Assembly: GCA_016192145.1 (NCBI GenBank) | Contig: JACPUT010000006.1 | Span: 186,001 to 250,000, forward strand | Reading direction: 5' to 3' | From: Acidobacteriota bacterium | Lineage (GTDB): Bacteria > Acidobacteriota > Holophagae > Holophagales > Holophagaceae | DNA length: 64,000 nt | Shown here: positions 9,962 to 17,999 of the stretch, one piece after another | Layout of the letters: each line of letters opens with the position of its first letter | Position numbering within the stretch: the stretch's first letter is position 1 | Notes under the pieces: generated by a model | Database searches by the model: none | Seen by the model: only the letters and a program-made list of their open reading frames with translations | Told to the model about the DNA's origin: nothing | Position numbers and translations under genes: made by a program

Positions 9962-11146
9962 ATGAGCTCCTCCAATCAGACGCCGCTCTTTCCCCTGCGG
10001 AAAGGTGTGCACACCCGGCAGGCCCACGTGGATCTGCCGGCGGGCACCTTCGAGGATGAGCATGGCCGCCAGGGTTTCTTCGGCCGGGTGAGCCACCTCT
10101 ACCACGTGAACCCGCCCACGAACTGGACCCGCATCGAGGGGCCCTGCATCCCGCACAGCTACAACTTGAACCAGCTCTTCCCGGGCATGGCCATGGAAGG
10201 GGACGAGGCCACCCAGGAGCAGCGCGAGGCCGCGATCCGCGCCTCCATGTTCGGCTCCCACGAAGACGCCTTCGGCCCCGTGTGCTTCCTCCACAACCAC
10301 GACGTGGCCCTCCACTTCGTCGCGCCCACGACCATGGACTTCTTCTATCGCAACGGCGATGGGGACGACGTCTACTACATCCACTTCGGCGGCGGCCGCC
10401 TGGAGACGGACTTCGGCGTCTTGGATTACCGCGAGGGCGACTACCTCGTGATCCCCCGGGGCACCACCTACCGCTTCCTGCCCGATGATTCCGTGCAACG
10501 CTACCTGCTCATCGAGAGCTTCAGCGAAGTCACCATCCCCGATCGCAATCAGCTGGGCCCCAACGCCATCTTCGATCCCGCCATGATCGACACTCCCGAG
10601 CCCGTGCCCTACGAGCGCGGCGAGGGCCGCGAGTGGGCCGTGCACATCAAGCGCGAGAACCAGATCACCAAGGTGTACTACCCCTTCAACCCCCTGGACG
10701 TGGTGGGCTGGAAGGGTGACCTCACCGTGTGGCGCATCAACATCATGGACATCCGCCCCGTGATCAGCCACCGCTACCACCTGCCGCCCTCGGCCCACAG
10801 CACCTTCCTGGCGCGGAACTTCGTCATCTGCTCCTTCGTGCCCCGGCCCTTCGAGGAAGAGGAGGGCGCCATGCGCGTGCCCTTCTACCACCGCAACATC
10901 GACTACGACGAGGTGCTCTTCTACTCCAAGGGCGAGTTCTTCAGCCGCGATGGCATCGGCGCGGGAATGCTCACCTGGCATCCCATCGGCATCCACCACG
11001 GGCCGCACCCCAGCGCCATCCCCAAGAGCCGCCTGAAGGACCGCACCAACGAGGTGGCCGTGATGGTGGACACCTACAACTACCTCAAGCCCACGCCGGC
11101 CGCCGGCCTCGTGGAGAACCTGAACTACTGGGCCAGCTGGAAGTAG
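9962..11146 (+). CDS. hmgA: Homogentisate 1,2-dioxygenase
   Basis: Non-haem Fe(II) cupin-fold enzyme that opens the ring of homogentisate in tyrosine/phenylalanine breakdown. At 394 residues it is the shorter bacterial form. N-terminal RKGVHTRQAHVDLP, central CFLHNHDVALHF and the C-terminal metal-site region (HRYHLPPSAHSTF, NIDYDEVLFY, WHPIGIHHGPHP) match the family. The ATG at 9962 has GAGG six bases upstream; a TTG 17 codons earlier lacks such support. The last enzyme of the pathway (fumarylacetoacetase-like) lies 12 kb away on the other strand, and maleylacetoacetate isomerase is not in the window. Confidence 0.92.
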   Translation: MSSSNQTPLFPLRKGVHTRQAHVDLPAGTFEDEHGRQGFFGRVSHLYHVNPPTNWTRIEGPCIPHSYNLNQLFPGMAMEGDEATQEQREAAIRASMFGSHEDAFGPVCFLHNHDVALHFVAPTTMDFFYRNGDGDDVYYIHFGGGRLETDFGVLDYREGDYLVIPRGTTYRFLPDDSVQRYLLIESFSEVTIPDRNQLGPNAIFDPAMIDTPEPVPYERGEGREWAVHIKRENQITKVYYPFNPLDVVGWKGDLTVWRINIMDIRPVISHRYHLPPSAHSTFLARNFVICSFVPRPFEEEEGAMRVPFYHRNIDYDEVLFYSKGEFFSRDGIGAGMLTWHPIGIHHGPHPSAIPKSRLKDRTNEVAVMVDTYNYLKPTPAAGLVENLNYWASWK

Positions 11147-11169
11147 AATTCCGCCGAGGAGGAACCCCC

Positions 11170-11544
11170 ATGAAATGGACCGTCCGCATCGTCCGCAGCC
11201 TGCTGGGGCTGCTGCTGCTCTTCGCCTCCATCACCTTCTTCCTCAAGCTCATCACCCCGCCGCCGGCCGTGGGGGCCATGAAGGCCTTCAACGAGGGACT
11301 GATGGCCAGCCGCTACCTGCTGCCCACGGCCAAGGTGGTGGAGCTCGTCTGCGGGCTCGCCTTCCTCTCGGGGCGCTTCGTGCCGCTGGCAACCGTGCTC
11401 ATCGCCCCCATCGCCATCAACATCCTCGGCATCCACCTCTTCCTGGCCCCGGAGGGGTTGCCCATGGCGATCTTCGTGGTGCTGGCCACCGTCTTCCTGG
11501 CCTGGCATCACCGGGAGAGCTACCGGCCCCTGTTCAAGGCTTAG
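11170..11544 (+). CDS. DoxX-like small membrane protein
   Basis: A 124-residue, four-helix membrane protein: helix 1 about residues 8-30 (SLLGLLLLFASITFFLKL), a loop with NEGLMASRYLLPTAK, then helices containing VVELVCGLAFLSG, TVLIAPIAINILGIHLFL and MAIFVVLATVFLAW. This layout is typical of the DoxX family. GAGGAGG lies seven bases before the ATG. It starts 23 bases after hmgA and may be co-transcribed. The substrate or role is unknown; links of DoxX proteins to respiratory quinone or redox complexes are family knowledge, not shown here. Confidence 0.82.
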   Translation: MKWTVRIVRSLLGLLLLFASITFFLKLITPPPAVGAMKAFNEGLMASRYLLPTAKVVELVCGLAFLSGRFVPLATVLIAPIAINILGIHLFLAPEGLPMAIFVVLATVFLAWHHRESYRPLFKA

Positions 11545-11606
11545 GGCCTATCCTCGCCCTGGAGGGTCTGGCGCAGGATAATGGCCCTTCAGGAGGATGG
11601 GGCAAC

Positions 11607-12473
11607 ATGGGTGCATTCGCGTACGCCGTCGGGGATATCTGGAACCGCCTTCCCTGGGCCAAGCTCCAGAAGCTGGGCCTCGTGATCCTCACCGGCCTGA
11701 TCATCCTCTGGGGGGTCAAGCTGGCGGCTGCGGCCGTCCGAAGGGCGGTGGACGATGGCAACGATTCGGTGACCTCCGAGGCCGAGCGCCGGGCGGATAC
11801 CCTCGCCTCCGTGCTCATGAACGCCGCCCGGGTGGTGGTGGGCATCTTTTTGGTGCTCTCCACCCTCTCGGAGTTCGGCGTCAACATCGGGCCCCTGCTG
11901 GCGGGCGCCTCCGTGGCCGGCGTGGCCCTGGGCTTCGGCTCTCAGGCCCTCGTGAAGGACGTCATCAGCGGCTTCTTCATGCTCATGGAAAACGCCTATG
12001 GCGTGGGCGACATCATCAGCGTGGACGACAAGCACGTGGGCACCGTGGAGCGGCTCACCTTGCGGGTGACCCAGCTACGGGATTCGGAAGGCAAGGCCCA
12101 CTTCCTGCCCAACGGCTCCATCACCCGCGTGGTGGTGCTCAGCAAGGAATTCGCCCGGGCCCTGGTGGACGTGGAGGTTGGCTACGACTCCGACCCGGAT
12201 AAGGTCTTCGAGGTGCTGAAGGCCGTCGGCCTCGCCCTCAAGGCGGACCTTCCCGAGGCCGTGCTGGAGGCCACGGAGGTGAAGGGCGTGGAGACGCTCG
12301 GTGCCAGCGGCTTCACCGTGCGCACCTTGACCAAGGTGGCCCCAGGCAAGCAGTGGGAGGTGGCCCGGGAGCTGCGGAAGCGGATCCTCCTGGGTTTCCG
12401 CGTGTCGGGCATCGAAATCCCCTTCCCCCAGCGGGTGGTGCACCACCGGGGCGGGGCTTCGGGGGATGAGTAG
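11607..12473 (+). CDS. Small-conductance mechanosensitive channel (MscS family)
   Basis: A 288-residue inner-membrane channel that opens under membrane tension to release solutes during osmotic down-shock. The pore-lining helix and the start of the beta domain are unmistakable: GPLLAGASVAGVALGFGSQ, then LVKDVISGFFMLMENAYGVG. Two more membrane helices precede it (about residues 20-45 and 75-100). The C-terminal cytosolic vestibule extends to FPQRVVHHRGG. AGGAGG lies ten bases before the ATG. It follows the DoxX gene by 62 bases. Confidence 0.93.
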   Translation: MGAFAYAVGDIWNRLPWAKLQKLGLVILTGLIILWGVKLAAAAVRRAVDDGNDSVTSEAERRADTLASVLMNAARVVVGIFLVLSTLSEFGVNIGPLLAGASVAGVALGFGSQALVKDVISGFFMLMENAYGVGDIISVDDKHVGTVERLTLRVTQLRDSEGKAHFLPNGSITRVVVLSKEFARALVDVEVGYDSDPDKVFEVLKAVGLALKADLPEAVLEATEVKGVETLGASGFTVRTLTKVAPGKQWEVARELRKRILLGFRVSGIEIPFPQRVVHHRGGASGDE

Positions 12474-12788
12474 GCCCCCGGGGCTGGGGCGAACCGGAGG
12501 AAAATCACGGCCATCGTGACGAACATCTGACGTTCTTTCGTCATCCTATGAGGGTCGCCCGCAAGGGTCGGCAAGGCCGGACGGGAAGAGCGGAAGCCCC
12601 ACGGCGCGGAGGGTCGCAAGACCCTCCGTTTTTTTTCCGATCCCTTACCTCGATCCGGGCGCCCCTGCACCAGGGTGCGCTGCCAACGAGCGGGGGGACC
12701 CGAGCCATCGCATCGCTCGGCCCTAAAAGCAGGCCCTGGCCTTCTTGGGGTAGGAGCCCTTGCCCCTGTAGGCCCCTAGGATAGGGAG
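12474..12788. other. Intergenic region with terminator, no gene seen
   Basis: Between the MscS gene and the hydrolase gene. It contains one strong terminator (12607-12636), preceded by about 130 bases that may form RNA structure, and about 150 GC-rich bases after it. I looked for tRNA and common riboswitch cores and saw none. Confidence 0.5.
12607..12636 (+). terminator. Strong Rho-independent terminator
   Basis: CGGAGGGT (12607-12614), loop CGCAAG, ACCCTCCG (12621-12628), then eight T. It lies 134 bases after the MscS stop, which is far for a simple 3' end. Confidence 0.92.
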
Positions 12789-13787
12789 ATGGACCCTCGA
12801 CGCCTCCTCGTGCTGATTTCTTTGTTAGGGATTGGCTGCACCCACGGGGCGCTCGCCCGGAGGCTGGTCACAGCCCCCAACCTCCAGAAGGCGCCGAACC
12901 CGGAATTTCGGAAGCTGACCGGGGACTTCATGCACGTCTCCGTGCCGGTAGGCCCGTCTGGGGGTGAACTGAAGGCTTTGATCGTGGAGCCGGGTGATTG
13001 GCATTTCCAGTATTCCTTCATGCCCCAGAAAACCCAGAAAGTGTTCACGGCCAACCTCCAAATGTCCTTCCGCAAACCCGAAGCGTTCAGGGCGGAGCCG
13101 AAGGGCACGGTGTTCCTGCTCCATGGGTTCGGGCAGCAGAAGGAGCATATGCTTCATTGGGCCCTCGCCCTGGCTCAGCAGGGCTATCGCTGCGTCCTGG
13201 TGGATCTCCGGGGCCATGGCGGATCCTCAGGGGGCTGGATCGGGTATGGCGCCTTCGAGGTGGGGGATCTGCGATCGCTCCTGGATGTCCTGGCGGCCCG
13301 CCAGCTGATCGCGGGCAGGATCGGTGTGCTGGGAGTTTCCCTGGGCGCCAGCGTGGCCCTCCAATGGGCCGGAGCCGATGACCGCCTCGCCACCGTGGTG
13401 GCACTGGAAGCCTTTGCGGATCCCCGGCGGGCCATGTCGACCATGGTTCATAACTTTCCCCCCTTCCGGCGAAAGCTCTGGTGGGCCTCGGAGGCCACCC
13501 TTGAGATCGCCCTGGATGAGGCGCCCAAGTACGCGGGGTTCCGGTGGGCGGATGTGGATGTACCCAAGTCCGTACAGGCCATCCCAGGCCCGATCCTCTT
13601 CATCCACGGGGCGGAGGACGCCATGGTCCCCTCTGAGCACAGCCAGGTCCTTTGCGCGGTATCCAAACCAGGCAGCCGGTTGCTCATCGTGCCGACTCAA
13701 GATCACATCACATTGGCCCTATGCCTCCAGCCGATTGACGCAACCGTGTTCGAGTGGATGGATCAGCACCTTGCCGTGAAGCCCTGA
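12789..13787 (+). CDS. Alpha/beta-hydrolase, probable lipoprotein
   Basis: A 332-residue serine hydrolase. The N terminus (RRLLVLISLLGIGCTHG) looks like a lipoprotein signal, suggesting an envelope location. The catalytic set is visible: the oxyanion region VFLLHGFGQQKEHM, DLRGHGGS, the nucleophile elbow GVSLGAS (Ser), the acid in FIHGAEDAMVP, and histidine in TQDHITLAL. It resembles CocE/BAAT-like or carboxylesterase hydrolases with a lid around residues 215-260. The substrate is not predictable. It is transcribed alone, toward a convergent flavin reductase gene. Confidence 0.82.
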   Translation: MDPRRLLVLISLLGIGCTHGALARRLVTAPNLQKAPNPEFRKLTGDFMHVSVPVGPSGGELKALIVEPGDWHFQYSFMPQKTQKVFTANLQMSFRKPEAFRAEPKGTVFLLHGFGQQKEHMLHWALALAQQGYRCVLVDLRGHGGSSGGWIGYGAFEVGDLRSLLDVLAARQLIAGRIGVLGVSLGASVALQWAGADDRLATVVALEAFADPRRAMSTMVHNFPPFRRKLWWASEATLEIALDEAPKYAGFRWADVDVPKSVQAIPGPILFIHGAEDAMVPSEHSQVLCAVSKPGSRLLIVPTQDHITLALCLQPIDATVFEWMDQHLAVKP

Positions 13788-13804
13788 CCTTGTGAATCAA
13801 GGTC
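13786..13804. terminator. Weak hairpin between convergent genes
   Basis: GACCTTG (13786-13792) and CAAGGTC (13798-13804) with a five-base loop, overlapping the hydrolase stop codon. No T run, so terminator function is uncertain. Confidence 0.4.
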
Positions 13805-13847
13805 GGGCGGGATGGAGGCCTCGGCTGAGTGCCGTGAACGGTCTGCT

Positions 13848-14705
13848 TTAACCCTTCACCCGGAGCCCCACCAAGCGCCAGGCCTCGCCGAGATCCTCGT
13901 TTCGAAGCGCCGCCTGGAGGGCTTTCTCCAGCCCCTCCGCATCCGTGGGATCCCCGGCCTTCGCGGCCATGGCGGAGAGGTCCGGCAGCTCCGCGCTGTT
14001 CGCCAATCGCCCGAGGTCATTGGCGGTGAGGAGGTGGCTCTGCTTCAGCACCGCCGGCAGGGCCTCCCAGCCGATGGGCTGGCCCGCGGGCTTGGCGATC
14101 TCGAAGAGGGCGTCGCCGAAGGCGCGGGTGTAGTAGGCCCCGCCATTGCGGCCCACCTGATCGAGGCGGGCGGGATCCGGCAGCTCGCCCTTCATGAGCG
14201 CCTCGTCGACGTGGAAGCAGAGCACCTCGCCGATGAGCATGAGGCCCGAGCCGGGGCCCGTGCCCAGCTCCACTTCGCGGTGCAGGCGGCACTCCATCTG
14301 GAAGGGGCTTTCCGCCACGAGCGCGGCCTTCACGAAGCGAGCCTCCAGGGGCGTGAACCCGGACTTCAGGAACTCATCCACCCCATCGCCGTACTCGGCG
14401 CTGGCCACGTTCATCTGCTGCACCATGGCGTGGCTCACGGTGGCGATGACGAACTCCTTCGTGGCGGTGGCGTTGAGGTAGGTGTGCTTCACCGTGCCAT
14501 CGCGCCCGCGGCGGTTGGGGGCGAAGGCCACCATGGGCGGGTTGGAGCCGAAGGCGTTGAAGAAGCTGAAGGGGGCCAGGTTCCGCACGCCCTTGGCGTC
14601 CACGGTGGAGGCGAAGGCGATGGGGCGGGGGGCCACGCCAGCGCAGAGCCAGGCGTTGGTCTGGATGGGATTCAGTTCGGCGGCGAGGACGGTCTTGAAG
14701 GTCAT
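13848..14705 (-). CDS. Flavin reductase-like FMN-binding protein
   Basis: A 285-residue protein with the split-barrel flavin reductase fold. The N-terminal half has the family hallmarks APRPIAFASTVDAKGVRNLA and PFSFFNAFGSNPPMVAF, followed by KEFVIATVSHAMVQQMN. Such proteins bind FMN and act as flavin reductases or small oxidoreductases; the exact substrate cannot be told. The C-terminal 90 residues extend beyond the usual domain (about 190-200 residues) with no recognised motif. The start has no strong ribosome-binding site. It is divergent from the response regulator. Confidence 0.82.
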   Translation of the reverse strand: MTFKTVLAAELNPIQTNAWLCAGVAPRPIAFASTVDAKGVRNLAPFSFFNAFGSNPPMVAFAPNRRGRDGTVKHTYLNATATKEFVIATVSHAMVQQMNVASAEYGDGVDEFLKSGFTPLEARFVKAALVAESPFQMECRLHREVELGTGPGSGLMLIGEVLCFHVDEALMKGELPDPARLDQVGRNGGAYYTRAFGDALFEIAKPAGQPIGWEALPAVLKQSHLLTANDLGRLANSAELPDLSAMAAKAGDPTDAEGLEKALQAALRNEDLGEAWRLVGLRVKG

Positions 14706-14853
14706 CTGAAAAGTGTACGCCCCGGGGCGGCGAGCTTTGAATTTGGTAAGAAACCGTTCGTGCCAGCTGCTGGCCCGAACCGGGGGCCCCCCCAACCTTC
14801 CTGTGCGGCCCTCGGAGACTTTGGTCACCGGGGATTCGATTACCATCGGGTTC

Positions 14854-15531
14854 ATGAGGTTGCTCATCGTAGAAGACAATGAGCGGGCCGCGAGGACCCT
14901 CGGGAGAGCGATGGCCGAGCACGGATTCACGGCCGAGATCGCGCCGGACGGGCTGAGTGGACTGGAATTGGCCCTGAGCGGAAAATTCGATGCCTTCCTC
15001 CTCGACGTGATGCTGCCCGGAATGGATGGCTTCGCCCTGTTGCAGGAGGCCCGGGCCGCGGGAGTGGAGACTCCGGTGATCTTCCTCACGGCCCGTGAAG
15101 CGCTGCCGGATCGCATCCGGGGGCTGGAATTGGGGAGGGGCGACTACCTGGTGAAACCCTTCGCTTTCTCCGAGCTGCTGCTGCGGTTGAACAACCTCAT
15201 CCATCGGGCTCCGACCTTCGAGGAGCGCGTCTATAAGCTGGGGGACTTGAGCCTCTTCACTCAGCAACGCAAGGTCTATCGCGGAGCGGCTCGGCTGGAC
15301 CTCACCCCCCAGGAATTCACCCTGTTGGAACTGCTCCTCCGCCATGGAGGGAAGGTGGTCACCCGGGCCCGCATCGCCGAGGAACTCTGGGAAATGGCCT
15401 TCGATGGGGATCCGAATCTGGTGGATGCGGCCGTGCGGCGGCTTCGGAGGAAGATGGACGACCCCTTTTCCCAGAAACTGATCCACACGAGGAGGGGCGT
15501 GGGTTATGTGGTCGAGCCGGCCGAGGGCTGA
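14854..15531 (+). CDS. OmpR-family response regulator
   Basis: A 225-residue two-domain regulator. The receiver domain (residues 1-120) has acidic residues E7-D8, the phosphorylation site D51 (in FLLDVMLPGMDG), the conserved Thr in FLTARE and Lys in YLVKPF. The usual GADDY before the Lys is GRGDY here. The C-terminal winged helix (about 130-222) has LTPQEFTLLELLLRHGG and the end VDAAVRRLRRKMD/HTRRGVGYVV. It overlaps its kinase gene by 26 bases. By analogy with CusR/PcoR it might sense metals or envelope stress. The electron-transfer locus begins 150 bases after the kinase, so regulation of that locus is possible but only inferred. Confidence 0.93.
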   Translation: MRLLIVEDNERAARTLGRAMAEHGFTAEIAPDGLSGLELALSGKFDAFLLDVMLPGMDGFALLQEARAAGVETPVIFLTAREALPDRIRGLELGRGDYLVKPFAFSELLLRLNNLIHRAPTFEERVYKLGDLSLFTQQRKVYRGAARLDLTPQEFTLLELLLRHGGKVVTRARIAEELWEMAFDGDPNLVDAAVRRLRRKMDDPFSQKLIHTRRGVGYVVEPAEG

Positions 15532-16879
15532 GCGGCTCTTCAAGAGCCTCACCCTCCGCCTGGCCCTGATCTTCGGGTTCCTGGGCTTCCTCGTCATCGG
15601 CGGAGTGGTGCTCTACACCTATTCTTCGGTGCGCCACGCCATCCACACCCAGGTGGACAAGGAGGTCGCGGTCACGGCGCGGGTGCTCCTGCACAGGCTC
15701 GAAGACGATGCGGAGGCCCCCAACAAGGAAATGCTGGACGTGGGGGAGCACCTTTCCGTGCGGATCCTCGATCCGGCTGGGGAGGTTCTCATCGCTACCC
15801 CATTCATGGACCGGCGGGTGCCCACGGGGGCCTTTCCTTCCGCGCCCAAGGAATGGGTTTGGGAGGATGAGCCGCAAGGCGGGGCGCCCTTCCGGTTGCT
15901 GACCCTTCCCTACCAAAAGGGCTACCTCCAGCTGGCGCGCGACACCTCGGCCGAGGTGTGGTTGATGCAGCGCCTCCGCACGGCCCTGCTCTGGGCCTTC
16001 GGCCTGGCGCCCGTGCTCACGGCCCTCGCGGGGTACGGCTTGGTCCGTGTGGGCCTTCGGCCCATCGATGAAGTGGCGGGGATCCTGGAGCGGGTGAGGC
16101 CCGAAACCCTCACCACGCGGATCAAGGGCGAGGCCTTGCCGACTGAACTGCTCCCCCTGGCGGGGGCCATCAATCGGGCCCTGGAGCGGCTGCAGTCCTC
16201 CTTCGCCCGCCTCTCGGAATTGAATGGGGATTTGGCCCATGAACTCCGGACGCCGATCCACTGCATCCGTCTTGAAGTCGAACAGATCCTCTCGAAGGGG
16301 AACCTTTCCGAGGCTGGGGAAGAGACCCATGCGGGGATCATGGAATCCCTGGAGCACCTGAGCCTGGTCATCGAGCAGATGCTGTTCCTCTCCCGCTTCG
16401 AGGACCCCTCCCAAGGTCTTGAGCGGAAGGATCTGGAGGCGAAGGACCTCTTGAGATCCGCCGTCGCCCCCTTCGAATCCTTCTCGGAGGAGAGCAAGGT
16501 CCATCTGCACTGGGAAGCCGAAGCGGGGCTCAGTCTCCGAGGAGATGGCGTGCTGCTGCGCCGCGCCCTGCACAACCTCCTGGCCAATGCGGTCCGGCAC
16601 GCGCCCCCGGGGACCAACGTCCATCTGCGCGCCCGGGCCGAGGGCGCCGAAGTGGTGCTGGAGGTGGAGGACGAAGGCGCGGGAATGCCCGCCGAACTGA
16701 TCGCGAAGATCGGCCGGCGTTTCCTCCGTTCGGATGCTTCCCGCAGCGCTCAGACAGGTGGGTCGGGGCTTGGCCTCGCCATCGTGCAGGGGATCGCGCG
16801 GGCCCATGGCGGCCGACTGGAAGTCGGCAGCTTCCCTGGGCAGGGCTGTGTGATCCAGGTCAAGCTTCCTCGAACCTGA
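15506..16879 (+). CDS. Sensor histidine kinase (CusS-like)
   Basis: A 457-residue inner-membrane kinase paired with the upstream regulator. Two membrane helices (about residues 17-40 and 160-180) enclose a periplasmic sensor of about 120 residues. A HAMP-like linker follows, then the dimerisation/phosphoacceptor helix with H245 in DLAHELRTPIH, the N box NLLANAVRHAPPGT, the G1 box VEDEGAGMP and the G2 box TGGSGLGLAIVQG. The closest familiar layout is the heavy-metal sensor kinases CusS/IrlS. It overlaps the regulator by 26 bases and precedes the cytochrome gene on the same strand. Confidence 0.92.
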   Translation: MWSSRPRAERLFKSLTLRLALIFGFLGFLVIGGVVLYTYSSVRHAIHTQVDKEVAVTARVLLHRLEDDAEAPNKEMLDVGEHLSVRILDPAGEVLIATPFMDRRVPTGAFPSAPKEWVWEDEPQGGAPFRLLTLPYQKGYLQLARDTSAEVWLMQRLRTALLWAFGLAPVLTALAGYGLVRVGLRPIDEVAGILERVRPETLTTRIKGEALPTELLPLAGAINRALERLQSSFARLSELNGDLAHELRTPIHCIRLEVEQILSKGNLSEAGEETHAGIMESLEHLSLVIEQMLFLSRFEDPSQGLERKDLEAKDLLRSAVAPFESFSEESKVHLHWEAEAGLSLRGDGVLLRRALHNLLANAVRHAPPGTNVHLRARAEGAEVVLEVEDEGAGMPAELIAKIGRRFLRSDASRSAQTGGSGLGLAIVQGIARAHGGRLEVGSFPGQGCVIQVKLPRT

Positions 16880-16893
16880 TCGTCCGATCAGGT
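16874..16893. promoter_or_regulatory. Perfect palindrome after the kinase gene
   Basis: ACCTGATC and GATCAGGT, an 8-bp perfect inverted repeat with loop GTCC, overlapping the kinase stop. A further CCGATCAG copy lies about 25 bases on (near 16907). It may be a short terminator or a regulator-binding site ahead of the cytochrome locus; the repeated half-site favours binding. Confidence 0.4.
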
Positions 16894-17026
16894 CGGGATC
16901 AGCGCCCGATCAGATTGGGGCCGTATTCCTTAGGGGCCGGGATGGCCCGCTGGGGGACGACCCGCACATGCGCTCTTCGCGCGGGAGGTTCCAGATGAAA
17001 CCAGTTTTGGCGAAAGGGGACACGCT

Positions 17027-17986
17027 ATGAAACTCGCAAAGCGAATTCTCGGATCGTGGCGCGCGATCCTCGGGATGGGCCTCCTGTTGGCCCTGGCGCC
17101 CACCGCTTGGGCCCAGGGAACCGCGGGCGCGAAGCCGGCCGAGACCCAGAAGGTCGGATCGGTGGATTGGGTCAAGGTCAATCCGGCCTTCGCCCAGGCG
17201 ACCTACGTCAAGGACAAGGCCGTCTGCGCGACCTGCCATGAAGACTCCATGAAGGCCTACGAGGGAACGATGCATGGGCGCCAGTTCATGCACGGTGGGA
17301 AGAACGCCCTCCAGTCCATGGATTGCGAATCCTGCCATGGTCCCCGCAGCAAGCACGCCGCGGACCCGGATGCCAGCCTGAAGATGTCCACCAAGCAGTA
17401 CACCCAGGCCTGCATGCAGTGCCATCAGGGGGGTGGGCGCATGCACTGGCAGAGCAGCCGGCACCAGGCGAGCGAGCTGGGTTGCACCTCCTGCCATACC
17501 GTGATGAAGCGCCAGAGCGACAAGGCCCTGCTGTCAAAGCCCAACGAAGCGGCCGTCTGCTACTCCTGCCACACGAACGTGAGGGGCGAGATGCAGAAGT
17601 CCTCCCACCACCCCGTGCGCGAGGGCAAGATGTCCTGCTCCAGCTGCCACAACACCCACGGCTCCACCGGGAAGAGCCTCCTGAAGGCCGCGACGGTCAA
17701 CGAGACCTGCTACACCTGCCACCAGGAGAAGCGGGGACCCTTCCTCTTCGAGCACGCCGCGGTGCGCGAGAACTGCGGCAACTGCCACAGCGCCCACGGC
17801 ACCAACAACCCGAGCCTGCTGGAGACCAAGGGATCCTTCCTGTGCCTCCAGTGCCATTCCTACGGGGGCCACATCAACCTCCCCCGCTACAACCGCACGA
17901 GCAACCCTTACGGCCAAGGCTGCGTGAACTGCCACACCACGCAGCACGGCTCCAACAGCCCGTCGGGCGCCAAGTTCACTCGATAG
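17027..17986 (+). CDS. Decaheme c-type cytochrome (DmsE/MtrA-like)
   Basis: A 319-residue periplasmic multiheme cytochrome with a cleavable signal peptide (about residues 1-30, LALAPTAWAQG). I count exactly ten CxxCH heme-binding motifs: CATCH, CESCH, CMQCH, CTSCH, CYSCH, CSSCH, CYTCH, CGNCH, CLQCH and CVNCH. Size, heme number and spacing match the DmsE/MtrA decaheme family, which plugs into an outer-membrane barrel to pass electrons across the outer membrane. AAGGGGA precedes the ATG. The MtrB-like barrel gene follows after 13 bases, so a two-gene conduit is well supported. The electron acceptor outside the cell is not shown by the sequence. Confidence 0.95.
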   Translation: MKLAKRILGSWRAILGMGLLLALAPTAWAQGTAGAKPAETQKVGSVDWVKVNPAFAQATYVKDKAVCATCHEDSMKAYEGTMHGRQFMHGGKNALQSMDCESCHGPRSKHAADPDASLKMSTKQYTQACMQCHQGGGRMHWQSSRHQASELGCTSCHTVMKRQSDKALLSKPNEAAVCYSCHTNVRGEMQKSSHHPVREGKMSCSSCHNTHGSTGKSLLKAATVNETCYTCHQEKRGPFLFEHAAVRENCGNCHSAHGTNNPSLLETKGSFLCLQCHSYGGHINLPRYNRTSNPYGQGCVNCHTTQHGSNSPSGAKFTR

Positions 17987-17999
17987 GGGAGGCCTGACC

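Noticed and set aside
12640-12788. tRNA or known riboswitch before the hydrolase gene
   Set aside because: No T-arm GTTCGANTC motif, no acceptor stem pairing and no familiar riboswitch core could be found by eye.
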